64,000 nt of DNA from Candidatus Sumerlaea chitinivorans (GCA_003290465.1 CP030759.1:124001-188000); one strand, 5' to 3'; counted from the first letter of the stretch, positions 17,796 to 27,419 are shown. Notes: generated by a model from the sequence alone, not told the origin. Program-made: numbers and translations.

Positions 17796-18284
17796 GTGAG
17801 TCTTGTCGTTCCCCGCTTTTTTTTACCATGATTGACCTGAAGACGCCGTTAGGCACTTGTCGTCATTTCCCGCACTTCTGGAATCTCTGGCCCCCAAGGC
17901 TTGGAACGGCTCCGTGCTGTTAGTAGACTTACCTTGGCGTGGGGATGTATTCTCAACGACCGGTCCTTCCATTTGCTCTTGGCAACCCCTGGCAAGCTCC
18001 AACCTCGCATTTCTTGAGTTTAACTTAAGAACAGAGAGACTATCGCTGGTTCCTAACTCCTTACTGGACAAAGAGACGCGATTGGATCGGTCTAAGCGCA
18101 GCCATAAATATACGTAAAAATTTACTTGATAAATGGGGCGATGATTGGTTGAGTGAAAGGTCAGATTTGCGCGGTTTTGTTTCCACCGCGTAAGTAGTCG
18201 ACGGTCAAGCGCCGTGAGGAGGGGTGAGCGGGCTCACCTCCCCGCAGCGATTGGCCGAAAATCACTTCACAAGGAGACTTCTGT
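17796..18284. other. Intergenic region with hairpin upstream of the deacetylase gene
   Basis: 489 bases without a convincing gene. An AT-rich part (about 18100-18135) may hold the promoter of the polysaccharide deacetylase, but no good -35/-10 pair stands out. A GC-rich hairpin (ggggtgag / ctcacc-t-ccc, 18221-18242) lies about 42 bases ahead of the start codon and could affect translation or transcript stability. Short frames in this stretch have no recognisable content. Confidence 0.4.
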
Positions 18285-20378
18285 ATGGCGGGTATTTTCG
18301 GCCTCGCAAAACAATTCTGCCGACTTGCGTCGGTGCTTCTATTGGCGTCCAGCGCCTCCCTCAGCGCATTTGCTCAAGGAACAAGTGCTCGGGTGTTCAT
18401 GTTCCACGAGACCAAGTTTTATGATGGGCAGGTCGCAGCAACTTCTGACGTCTACCCAGATAACTTCCGCGACATGCTTGAGTTCCTCGCTCGGGCCGGC
18501 TACAATGTGATTCCAGTCTCCCAGCTCGTGGAATGGCACAAGGGCAATGCAACCATCCCCACGAATGCGGTGGTTCTAACCTTCGACGATAACTACATAG
18601 GGAACCACCAATACGCCCATCCGATCATGCAGGAGCTGGTGATGCCCGGCACTTTCTTTGCCCATACGGGTTACGTGGGGGGTCCAACCAGTCGCGACCA
18701 TGGCACGTGGGCACAGCTCGACTTTTGCGAAAAGTGGGGCCTCGTGACGTGTGAGTCGCATACCGTAACCCACCCCTACCTCACGCAAACCTCGAACCTG
18801 ACGTATGAGCTTGTGAATTCCAAGCAGGCCATCGAATCGAATCTGGGGAAAACCTGCCGTTACCTCGCCTACCCCTTCGGCGATTACAACAGCACGGTTA
18901 TCGCGGCTGCCCAAGCTGCGGGCTATGAAGCGGCGTTCACAACCAAAGGTGGGCTAAATTACCTCACCACGCCTCGTTACGAACTTAACCGCAACGGCAT
19001 CGGGATTGATGTCACCCTCAAGGGCTTCAAGTCCATTCTTGGCTACACCGGCTCGGATAGCGGTGGGCCCATCATCATCGATAATGCCGACAGCGGCTTC
19101 ACAGTGACGGGGACATGGTCCACTTTGGGGTCCGCGTCGAGCAATTATGGTCATTATGGGACCAATTACCGGCAAGCAAATGTTGCAGCGACGCAAAGCG
19201 CGACCGCCCGGTTCACACCCACTCTGCCGACAACAGGCTACTACGACGTATTCACGTGGTATCAAGCGCCTACCGACCCCTACTTGAATACCGATCGCGC
19301 GCTGTATCGCATTGCCCACAAAAACGGCACGACGACCGTGTACGTCAATCAGCGGATCAACAAGGCGTGCTGGTACTACTTGGGGCGTTACCAGTTTAAC
19401 TCCGGCACGAGCGGTTACGTGGAAATTAGCAACCAAGCCTCGACTGGTTCGTATGTGTGTGCGGACGCTGTGAAGTTCCAGCCTGTCTCTTCCACCGCGC
19501 CGACGCCCCTTGCGAACCCCATCATTGTGGACAACTCAACCTCCGGGCAATTCTCCACGACTGGGACTTGGTCGGATAGCACGAGCGGCTACCCGTATGG
19601 GACGAACTGTAAGGTTGCATTGGGTTCAAGCGGCGCCGCCACAGCCACCGCTTCCTGGACGGCCACAATTCCACGCCATGGAGTTTATGAAATTGGCGTG
19701 TGGTTCACTACGTCCAACGCTACGTACCGCAGCAGCCAAGTGCCTTACACTGTGGCGGCAGTCGGCGGAAACAAGACCATTCTCGTGAACCAGCAGGATT
19801 CGGCAGGTGGGGCGAAGCGTTTCGTGAATTTGGGAACCTTCCGTCTGGCCGCTGGAACATATCCCGTGGTGACCGTGAGCAATGCCATTGGCAGCAGCAC
19901 CCAGTACGTGAGTGCAGACGCGGTCCGTATCCGCTGGGTCGCGAATGCGCCGACGTTCACCTCGGATAACACGAGTGGTGCTGCGTACTTTGCGACAACT
20001 GGTACATGGACGGTGAGCGCAAATGCCGGTTACTACGGCACGAATTCGTTGATCGCTCAAGCGGCGGGTGGTCTGAAAACGGCAACGTGGAAGTTCAATC
20101 TTCCCGTCGCCGGAATTTATGAACCCTCTGTCTGGTGGGTTGCGGCAAGCGACGCCTACCGCTCAACAAGCGTACCTTACACCATTACGCATGCGAGCGG
20201 CACCGCCACAGTTTACAAGAATCAGACGACGGCAGGCAGTGTGTTCAACGCTCTGGGGCAGTGGACCTTCAATGCCGGACTATCCGTGCCTGCAGTTCAG
20301 GTTAGCACCAATATCGCAGATCCCAACGACTATGTGTCAGCCGACGCTGCACGGATGACGTATCTTGGGCCGCAGTAA
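18285..20378 (+). CDS. Secreted polysaccharide deacetylase with three golvesin-like modules
   Basis: 697 residues with a signal peptide (cleavage near AFA-Q, residue 30). The NodB domain spans about residues 35-245: metal ligands D102 in TFDDN and H159/H163 in SHTVTH, and the YPFGDY motif. It should remove acetyl groups from a surface or environmental glycan such as peptidoglycan or chitin. Three tandem beta-sandwich modules of about 140 residues follow (263-401, 413-551, 557-696); each starts with a DN-x-S-G-like strand, has TGTW and YYGTN-like turns, and ends with a sequence like YVSADAVRF. They resemble golvesin/Xly carbohydrate-binding-like domains. A GGAG site precedes the ATG. A terminator follows. 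Confidence 0.88.
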   Translation: MAGIFGLAKQFCRLASVLLLASSASLSAFAQGTSARVFMFHETKFYDGQVAATSDVYPDNFRDMLEFLARAGYNVIPVSQLVEWHKGNATIPTNAVVLTFDDNYIGNHQYAHPIMQELVMPGTFFAHTGYVGGPTSRDHGTWAQLDFCEKWGLVTCESHTVTHPYLTQTSNLTYELVNSKQAIESNLGKTCRYLAYPFGDYNSTVIAAAQAAGYEAAFTTKGGLNYLTTPRYELNRNGIGIDVTLKGFKSILGYTGSDSGGPIIIDNADSGFTVTGTWSTLGSASSNYGHYGTNYRQANVAATQSATARFTPTLPTTGYYDVFTWYQAPTDPYLNTDRALYRIAHKNGTTTVYVNQRINKACWYYLGRYQFNSGTSGYVEISNQASTGSYVCADAVKFQPVSSTAPTPLANPIIVDNSTSGQFSTTGTWSDSTSGYPYGTNCKVALGSSGAATATASWTATIPRHGVYEIGVWFTTSNATYRSSQVPYTVAAVGGNKTILVNQQDSAGGAKRFVNLGTFRLAAGTYPVVTVSNAIGSSTQYVSADAVRIRWVANAPTFTSDNTSGAAYFATTGTWTVSANAGYYGTNSLIAQAAGGLKTATWKFNLPVAGIYEPSVWWVAASDAYRSTSVPYTITHASGTATVYKNQTTAGSVFNALGQWTFNAGLSVPAVQVSTNIADPNDYVSADAARMTYLGPQ

Positions 20379-20410
20379 GCGCGGCATTCCATTATCGCGT
20401 CAACAAACGT

Positions 20411-20455
20411 TGCGGTGTGGGAGCGAGCAAGCACCCACACCGCATTCTCTTTCCT
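20411..20455 (+). terminator. Rho-independent terminator after the deacetylase gene
   Basis: tgcggtgtggg pairs with cccacaccgca (20411-20421 and 20434-20444) around a 12-base loop, followed by the T-rich ttctctttcct. It lies 32 bases after the stop codon. Confidence 0.8.
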
Positions 20456-20465
20456 GTCATCGGTG

Positions 20466-20621
20466 CGTGGAGATAAGACTGCTGCATACTGTATAGCGCA
20501 GCGGTCGATTCTGTCTCGTCCCACGATTCTGCCCTGAGGAGGGGGACGCCTGTGCACTCTGCGCAGAATCCTTGAGGTTCCAAACTCGTAACCACAGACC
20601 GACCCCTCAGGCAGAACCCAC
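20466..20621 (+). ncRNA. Possible structured RNA, family unknown
   Basis: The stretch holds nested complementary segments: an outer cgtgg/ccacg (20466-20470 and 20617-20621), a hairpin gactgctgc/gcagcggtc (20478-20486 and 20498-20506), and a long stem tctgccctgagg/cctcaggcaga (20528-20539 and 20605-20615) enclosing ctgtgc/gcgcag (20550-20555 and 20561-20566). It does not match tmRNA, RNase P RNA, SRP RNA or 6S RNA as I know them. Strand is assumed. It may be chance folding; there is no coding sequence in the 425 bases between the deacetylase and the next gene. Confidence 0.3.
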
Positions 20622-20665
20622 GTAAACGCGGATGATGCTGACAAAGCGTGGTGGCTTGCCAATAG

Positions 20666-20707
20666 AAATCCCCTCATCTGTCTTTTTCGCGTTAGATGAG
20701 GGGATTT
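20666..20707. repeat. Perfect 14-base inverted repeat
   Basis: aaatcccctcatct and agatgaggggattt are perfect complements around a 14-base loop containing tcttttt. No T-run follows on the plus strand; on the minus strand ATTTCTATT follows, so it may serve as a weak terminator for the small minus-strand gene at 20804-21052. It could also close the possible RNA upstream. Confidence 0.55.
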
Positions 20708-20803
20708 CGTCTAAAACGAGGTCAAGCTGAGCCCATCCACCGTGCTGTTGTTAGCAAGCACTCCGAACAGCACTGCGGAGAAGCAGTCACACTTCTGCGT
20801 CAG

Positions 20804-21052
20804 TTACTTGTCGCCTTTGGACGCGCAGCAGCCACCTGCAGCGGGCGTGGTTGTTTGCTTGTCGGCGTGAGCACTCGACTTATGGGTGCTGGACTGCTCA
20901 CGAACCGACGAAGACTTTGTTTTGATCACGACCTGCGACGGTTTTCCAGCCGAAGAAGCGTCATTTCCAGCTTTTGCGTCTCCCGCATAAGCTTGAAGCC
21001 CGACCAACCCCAAAATTGCGCCTAAAACGACTGCAAGACGAACAGCGTTCAT
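20804..21052 (-). CDS. Small secreted Ser/Thr/Lys-rich protein
   Basis: 82 residues: a clear signal peptide (hydrophobic residues 5-22, cleavage near AYA-G) then a low-complexity Ser/Lys/Thr stretch and a C-terminal GGCCASKGDK with a Cys pair. No known domain. AAAGGACGGG precedes the ATG. The Cys pair might bind metal or form a disulphide. The gene could be genuine because of the well-formed signal peptide and ribosome site. Confidence 0.6.
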   Translation of the reverse strand: MNAVRLAVVLGAILGLVGLQAYAGDAKAGNDASSAGKPSQVVIKTKSSSVREQSSTHKSSAHADKQTTTPAAGGCCASKGDK

Positions 21053-21266
21053 AATAACCCGTCCTTTGCGGAATAATTTGGTACTGTTTTAACTATCGGT
21101 GGTCACCATCGAATATTCCAAACCAGCTCGAGCCAGAAGACCGACAAATGACAGAGCTGATTTTTAACGCATTCAGAAAGAACGCTTTCTGACTTCTCGC
21201 TTGAAACGACGAGTTTTTCGCCTAATTTTGACTTTAGAATCACCCATCACGAAAGGCGCATCGTTC

Positions 21267-21947
21267 ATGAAAACCGTGTCGGACTTCTTAGCCGCATACT
21301 CACGGATCATCGCTGCACGCGAGGCCGAAGCTAAGGAGCAGAGGATCTGTAAGCCCCCGATTGTAATCTCGCGCGAACTTGGAAGCGGCGGATATGCAAT
21401 TGCCGAAAAACTCGCTCAGCGACTTGGCTTTGCCCTTTGCGATAAGGCAATCTTGGATGAAATCGCGACCCGAGCTAAAGTCCCAGCGAATTTTCTGACG
21501 ATGTTGGACGAACGGCCCGCCCATGCGCTCGAGCTGCTCGGCGCAAGCCTGCTCCATGGGGTGAGTTTGACTCCCGAAGACTATGCGCGTCTGCTCAAGA
21601 CCAGCATTCGCGCGGTGCTCCGTTTGGGAAGCGCGGTTATCGTCGGACGGGGGGCCATTTTTCTTGCTGAGCCCGGCAAGGCATTTCGTCTTCGTATTGT
21701 GGCTCCACTACCTCTTCGAATCCGAAACATAGCGAGTCGCTATCAAATCTCCGAAGAGGAGGCTGCAAAACGAATCGAGAAACTCGAAAAGGAGCGGCGC
21801 CAGTTCCTCTTGCGCTACTTCGGGACCGAAGAAGCCACAGCGGATTGTTTCGATCTCGCCCTCAACACCGAATGTCTGGGGCACGACGATTGTGTGGAGC
21901 TCGCGTTGGCGGCCTACGAGCGAGTCTGCAAATGCAAGGTTCACTGA
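21267..21947 (+). CDS. Cytidylate kinase-like family protein
   Basis: 226 residues. The P-loop-like segment SRELGSGGYAIAEKLAQRLG (from about residue 35), the FCDK-type region ALCDKAILDEIA, and the RRQFLLRYFG segment match the cytidylate kinase-like family (AAK_33 type). Unlike true Cmk these proteins have uncertain substrates. The ATG at 21267 with gaaagg upstream is preferred to an upstream TTG/ATG at 21201. A terminator hairpin follows 90 bases downstream. Confidence 0.8.
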   Translation: MKTVSDFLAAYSRIIAAREAEAKEQRICKPPIVISRELGSGGYAIAEKLAQRLGFALCDKAILDEIATRAKVPANFLTMLDERPAHALELLGASLLHGVSLTPEDYARLLKTSIRAVLRLGSAVIVGRGAIFLAEPGKAFRLRIVAPLPLRIRNIASRYQISEEEAAKRIEKLEKERRQFLLRYFGTEEATADCFDLALNTECLGHDDCVELALAAYERVCKCKVH

Positions 21948-22036
21948 GACGGCCCCCTGAGTAAAAATTGTTTCCAGTGAAGCGAATAAAATTGCTTGCA
22001 AATGTAAGACTGGCTTAGTGCTTTTTTTCACAGCTT

Positions 22037-22063
22037 TTGGGTTTGCCAAAGCCCAATTTTTTT
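22037..22063 (+). terminator. Rho-independent terminator between the kinase-like gene and atpZ
   Basis: ttgggttt and aagcccaa form an eight-pair stem (one G-T pair) with loop gcca, directly followed by seven T residues. It lies only 37 bases before the atpZ start codon. Confidence 0.82.
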
Positions 22064-22071
22064 GTGGTACT
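22043..22071 (+). promoter_or_regulatory. Possible promoter of the ATP synthase operon, overlapping the terminator
   Basis: TTGCCA (five of six) at 22043-22048, 17 bases, then GGTACT (three of six) at 22066-22071. This would place the start about 22 bases before atpZ. The -10 match is weak; the alternative is a promoter upstream and attenuation by the terminator. Confidence 0.25.
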
Positions 22072-22099
22072 CATCGAAACTGCCGGCGAGGAAGACGGC

Positions 22100-22348
22100 A
22101 TGGTGCGCGATGAGAAAACACCACGTTCCCCACAGCGCGATGAGGAACTTGCCAAACAGGCGAGCCGAGTCGGGTTGGGGATTATGATTCCGACGGTCTT
22201 TGCAGCCGCAGTTGTTGTGGGGTGCGCCCTCGGATGGTGGTTGGACGAAATGTTGGGGACAGCCCCGTGGCTAACGCTGGTATTTTTGGGTTTTGGCATT
22301 GCGGCGGGTGTGCGGGAAGTCCTCAGAATGCTTCGGAGAATGGGGTAG
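22100..22348 (+). CDS. atpZ: AtpZ/AtpI-like ATP synthase accessory protein
   Basis: 82 residues with a charged N-terminus and two transmembrane helices; the motif ALGWWLDEMLGTAPW in the loop between them is typical of AtpZ (putative F0F1 ATPase subunit). These proteins occur at the start of atp operons and are linked to ring assembly or Mg/Ca uptake. The ATG at 22100 has gaggaag upstream; an upstream TTG at 22037 lies within the terminator and is unlikely. Start of an operon running to 27419. Confidence 0.83.
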   Translation: MVRDEKTPRSPQRDEELAKQASRVGLGIMIPTVFAAAVVVGCALGWWLDEMLGTAPWLTLVFLGFGIAAGVREVLRMLRRMG

Positions 22349-22362
22349 TAGGCAACGCGACG

Positions 22363-23883
22363 ATGAATGCGAAGTTGTTGAGGCGTACAGTACTGGCGAG
22401 CGTAGTGTTCGCGATAATAGGGGCCGCTGTTTTTGCCCTATGGGATTGGCGGGCAGCCATCGTCTACTTCGGCGCATGCAGTTGGGCGCTTGGTAACATC
22501 TTCGTTTGGGCCGGGCTCTTTCGGACACTGCTCGTCAGCGGTAAGCGCAACAGTGCGGCCCTTCTCAAATGGATTTCTATCAAGGTTGGGTTTCTCGCGC
22601 TTGGGTTCGTCGCACTCTTTGTGGGTGCTCCCTACACGACATTGGAACTCACAGCGCTTATTTTGGGAGTCTCGTGCGTATTGGTGAGCGCAACCCTTGT
22701 GGCAACCGTCAATGTTCTTGCCGCAAAAGAGTTTGGCTCTGTCCCAAGCAAGAATTCAGCGTCGGGGAGCCTTACGGTGCTACTCCTGCTCACGAGCATA
22801 CTGCTCGGTGCCACACCTCTTACTGCGGCTCGCAGCGAGGTTGCGCTGGATCGGGGGCGAGACTACCGATCGGTTCAGCACGTCCCCCCCACTGGGTTAG
22901 CTGAGTCTCAACAGTCACCCGTGCTGCTGGCTCAGGCGCACGAGGCAGAAAATGCTCACGGAGTTGCCACGGACGCTTCGCACAGCGCGGGGCACGAAGC
23001 AGAAGCCCATGGGTCGGGCGAGGCGGGCGGCCACGCTCCCGCTACGCCAAGCTTGCCCAACTTGGTGACCATTTTGTTGGGAATGAAAATCGGTGGTGTC
23101 GCTATTGCCGACACTCCGTTGGGCCACTTCCTCCACACCTATGAGTATCAAATTTTTCTCGTATTCATTACGATTTTCCTGTGCCTCCTGATCTGGCTAA
23201 CGAAAGGGCTTCGTGCGCTTCTTCCCGGGCCGGTGCAGGCGGCGAGCGAGCTCATCGTGGAAGGTTTCTTGAACTTCACAGCAAGCATCTTGGGGAGTCG
23301 CGAGCAAGCGCGGAAGCATTTCCCCTTTGTGGGAAGTCTGTTTATCTTTATCTGGGCCAACAACATGTTTGGCATCGTGCCACTTTTCACTGGCGCAACT
23401 TCCATGTTCACCACCACCGCCCCGCTGGCCTTGATCGTGTTCTTCTACGTCCACTATTTCGCGATTCGCGAAGGTGGGGTGAAGCACTGGCTCCTACACC
23501 TGATGGGGAACCCCGATTCCGTCGTGGGGTGGGCACTCGCGCCATTCCTGTTCATTCTCGAAGTGATTGGGGAATTGGCGAAACCCTTGTCGCTCTCCCT
23601 ACGTCTTTACGGAAATATCATGGGTGAGCACATCCTGAGTGGTGTGTTCCTGATTCTTGGGATTGCGTTTATGGGTGCGGTTTGGGCGCATCCGTGGGTG
23701 GGCTTGCCGCTCCACCTGCCCTTCTTGTTTTTATCGTTGCTGGTGGGGACAATTCAGGCGCTCGTCTTCACCTTGCTGGCCACGATCTACTTAGCGCTCC
23801 TTCTCCCGCATGAACACCACGAGGCGCACGAGCCCGATCATGGCGCGGGAGAACCTGCAACAGCAGGCGGCGCGCATCACTGA
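22363..23883 (+). CDS. AtpI-AtpB fusion: ATP synthase I protein joined to F0 subunit a
   Basis: One open frame of 506 residues. Residues 1-128 form four hydrophobic helices like the ATP synthase I (AtpI) family. Residues 139-160 (VLLLLTSILLGATPLTAARS) look like the signal-peptide-like start of the longer AtpB forms, followed by a His-rich stretch (178-215). Subunit a follows, with the essential arginine R414 in LSLSLRLYGNIMGEH and the last helices TIQALVFTLLATIYLALL. The C-terminus is again His-rich. An in-frame GTG at 22777 has GGGGAG seven bases upstream, so subunit a could also be made separately from an internal start. No stop codon separates the parts. Confidence 0.85.
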   Translation: MNAKLLRRTVLASVVFAIIGAAVFALWDWRAAIVYFGACSWALGNIFVWAGLFRTLLVSGKRNSAALLKWISIKVGFLALGFVALFVGAPYTTLELTALILGVSCVLVSATLVATVNVLAAKEFGSVPSKNSASGSLTVLLLLTSILLGATPLTAARSEVALDRGRDYRSVQHVPPTGLAESQQSPVLLAQAHEAENAHGVATDASHSAGHEAEAHGSGEAGGHAPATPSLPNLVTILLGMKIGGVAIADTPLGHFLHTYEYQIFLVFITIFLCLLIWLTKGLRALLPGPVQAASELIVEGFLNFTASILGSREQARKHFPFVGSLFIFIWANNMFGIVPLFTGATSMFTTTAPLALIVFFYVHYFAIREGGVKHWLLHLMGNPDSVVGWALAPFLFILEVIGELAKPLSLSLRLYGNIMGEHILSGVFLILGIAFMGAVWAHPWVGLPLHLPFLFLSLLVGTIQALVFTLLATIYLALLLPHEHHEAHEPDHGAGEPATAGGAHH

Positions 23884-23962
23884 GAAGTGTGAGAGAGCGA
23901 TGTGGCGACTACGGGAGAACCCGACTCGCCTGAGTCACCGAAGAGCATACGAAAAGGCAAGT

Positions 23963-23981
23963 TTTAGGCGAAATGCCTAAA
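23963..23981 (+). promoter_or_regulatory. Stem-loop before atpE
   Basis: tttaggc and gcctaaa pair perfectly around loop gaaat, just ahead of the AGGAGG ribosome site of atpE. No T-run follows, so it is not a terminator. It could protect the 5' end of a processed atpE message. Confidence 0.55.
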
Positions 23982-24006
23982 TGAACAATTAGGAGGCTAT
24001 GGAAAC

Positions 24007-24243
24007 ATGGACAAAGTAACCGCAATGGCGCTGGCTTACTCGATCGGCTTAGGGATTGCCGCTCTCGGTTCGGCGCTTGGTCTCGGAAAAGCGGTCGGCA
24101 GCGCCATGGAAGCGATCGGCCGGCAGCCCGACGCGGCTGGCAAGATCCAAACTGCGATGATCATCGGTTCGGCGTTTATCGAGGCGTTGACGATTTACGC
24201 GCTTATTAGTCCGTTCATCGCCACAATCACGTTCTTGAAGTAA
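24007..24243 (+). CDS. atpE: ATP synthase F0 subunit c
   Basis: 78-residue two-helix hairpin that forms the rotor ring. The polar loop motif GRQPD (38-42) and the ion-binding carboxylate E59 in AFIEALTIY are present. Compared with the sodium-type c subunit of Ilyobacter, the Gln of helix 1 is Leu26 and the Ser after the Glu is Ala60, so a proton-coupled ring is expected. A strong AGGAGG site and two flanking stem-loops suggest it is expressed more than its neighbours, as ring stoichiometry needs. Confidence 0.95.
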   Translation: MDKVTAMALAYSIGLGIAALGSALGLGKAVGSAMEAIGRQPDAAGKIQTAMIIGSAFIEALTIYALISPFIATITFLK

Positions 24244-24262
24244 ATCTTTCGTTCGGTCGCAT

Positions 24263-24306
24263 CGGGCCCCTGCGGTGGCAGCTTTGGCTGCTCACCGCAG
24301 CGCCCG
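24263..24306 (+). promoter_or_regulatory. Strong stem-loop between atpE and atpF
   Basis: ctgcggtg-gcagc pairs with gctgc-t-caccgcag around loop tttg, extended outward by cgggc/gcccg: about 18 pairs. No T-run follows. It fills most of the 88-base gap after atpE and probably protects the 3' end of atpE RNA from exonucleases or slows transcription. Confidence 0.7.
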
Positions 24307-24331
24307 AACGCTGAAGGGAAAGGCCAAGGCA

Positions 24332-24814
24332 ATGCAAACCATTATTGCGCAGGTTTTGACGACGCTTCTGGCGTTTGGAATCTTCTTCGTGATCGCCAAA
24401 CGTCTTTTCTGGACGAGTATCCTGAAGACAATTGAGGATCGGCAGGAGCGCATCCGACTCGAGTTCGAGCGCATCGAGGAACTCAAAGCAAAAGTCGCCC
24501 AACTCGAGGCGGATTACTCTCGGCACTTGGCGCAAATCGAGAAAGAGGCCAATCAACTGAAGCAGCGCGAAATCGCGGAAGGGAAGCGGATCGCCGAAGA
24601 GATTAAGGAGCAGGCACGACGTGAGGCTGAGGCGGAGCTCCGCCGAATGCAGCAGGTCATGGCTGTTGAACTCGAGAAGGTGAAGGCTAAGCTTAAGAGT
24701 GAAGTTGTCCGCCTTACCCTTGCTGCCACCGAACGCATCATCCGCGAGCGACTGGATGACCTCAAACATCGCGAGTTGATCTCGAACTTTGTCGAGGAGC
24801 TGAGTCGCAAGTGA
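24332..24814 (+). CDS. atpF: ATP synthase F0 subunit b
   Basis: 160-residue stator protein: one N-terminal transmembrane helix (about 5-25) and a long charged coiled coil (35-130) that reaches the F1 head. The C-terminus binds delta. I use the ATG at 24332, preceded by ggaaaggccaagg; an upstream start at 24275 would lie inside the stem-loop. The stop overlaps the atpH start (GTGA). Confidence 0.92.
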   Translation: MQTIIAQVLTTLLAFGIFFVIAKRLFWTSILKTIEDRQERIRLEFERIEELKAKVAQLEADYSRHLAQIEKEANQLKQREIAEGKRIAEEIKEQARREAEAELRRMQQVMAVELEKVKAKLKSEVVRLTLAATERIIRERLDDLKHRELISNFVEELSRK

Positions 24815-25365
24815 AGTACGTGGACCCCGTCATCACGGAGCGCTATGCTCGAGCCTTGTTTCAGGCAGCAAAGCGATTGGGAGCCGTTGCTCAGATACGC
24901 AATGATGTGGCAATCCTTGAGGGATTGACGGGCCTGCGCGGCAAACTGCAAGTGTTCCTCGATAGCCCAGCAATCACTACAGAAGCGAAGCAGGCGTTGA
25001 TCGATAAGGCGCTCAAACCGCACGTCTGCCCTCTGCTTTATCGTCTATTGGTGTTGCTCCTCCAAAAGGGGCGCATGGAGTATCTCCAAGCCATTCTCCA
25101 CCGCTTCAAAGTGCTGGCGGATCGCGATGAAGGAATTCTCGATGCCGTAGTCGTCACGGCGCGTCAGTTAGGGGAGTTTGAGCAGGTTCGGTTGCAAACT
25201 GCGCTTGAGGCGTTTGCAAAGGCGCGTCTACGCATTCAGTATCGCGTGGATCCCCGTGTCATTGGTGGAGTGCGGTTTCAATGCGGGGATGTGCTTCTCG
25301 ATGATACCATTCGAGGTCGCCTCGACGAGATTCGACAACGTTTGGAGGCGGCTGCGCTTCGATGA
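24811..25365 (+). CDS. atpH: ATP synthase F1 subunit delta
   Basis: 184 residues of the OSCP/delta family linking stator and F1. The N-terminal helical bundle (ITERYARALFQAAKRLG) and the C-terminal motif DPRVIGGVRFQCGDVLLDDTIRG are typical. GTG start overlapping the atpF stop by four bases; its own end overlaps the next gene by four bases, indicating coupled translation. Confidence 0.93.
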   Translation: MKYVDPVITERYARALFQAAKRLGAVAQIRNDVAILEGLTGLRGKLQVFLDSPAITTEAKQALIDKALKPHVCPLLYRLLVLLLQKGRMEYLQAILHRFKVLADRDEGILDAVVVTARQLGEFEQVRLQTALEAFAKARLRIQYRVDPRVIGGVRFQCGDVLLDDTIRGRLDEIRQRLEAAALR

Positions 25366-25850
25366 ACGCCCGAGAACAATTGCTGAAACGATTCATGCTT
25401 GAGGCCCTGCGGACTCTCCGACTGGTCCGGATTTTCACGGATCGCGATCTGAGCATCCGTCCGGCAGAAGGCAGCATGAGCACCGCGGAGTTGATTGAGC
25501 ATATTGCCGCAAGCCAAAATTTCACGCGCGGGCTTTTTGCCGAGCCGACGCCGACGACCGAGCTTTTCCGCCGCCCTTACGATGTTTCTAACGCAGCAAT
25601 CGCCGCTCAAGTGCTTGCTCAATCCATTCAGGAAGTGCGCAAAGCGATCGAACAGTGTCCGGAGGAGTGGTTGGAACAGCGAATCGCCCCATTTGGGCCC
25701 GACTGGGAGCTGAGTCGAGTGGAGCTGGCTCACCTTATGGTGGATCACGAAATCCATCATCGAGGACAACTTTACGTTTATGCGCGGATTGCAGGTCACG
25801 AGCCGCCTGTTCTCTACGCGCCGGTGAGTGAAGAGGTTTTAGAACTCTAA
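25362..25850 (+). CDS. DinB-family protein inside the ATP synthase operon
   Basis: 162-residue four-helix-bundle protein of the DinB/YfiT group, with the metal-binding histidine triad H47 (LIEHIAAS), H129 and H133 (VDHEIHHRGQL). Family members are metal-dependent enzymes such as thiol S-transferases or hydrolases, most of unknown substrate. The ATG overlaps the atpH stop (ATGA) and atpA starts 15 bases after its stop, so it is a true member of the operon rather than a chance neighbour. DinB-like proteins are not part of the ATP synthase; the reason for its place here is unknown. Confidence 0.85.
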   Translation: MNAREQLLKRFMLEALRTLRLVRIFTDRDLSIRPAEGSMSTAELIEHIAASQNFTRGLFAEPTPTTELFRRPYDVSNAAIAAQVLAQSIQEVRKAIEQCPEEWLEQRIAPFGPDWELSRVELAHLMVDHEIHHRGQLYVYARIAGHEPPVLYAPVSEEVLEL

Positions 25851-25865
25851 AGAGGATGAGGAAGT

Positions 25866-27419
<1,554 letters not shown>

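Noticed and set aside
17857-18117. An 86-residue plus frame in the gap before the deacetylase gene
   Set aside because: TTG start, no ribosome site, no recognisable content.
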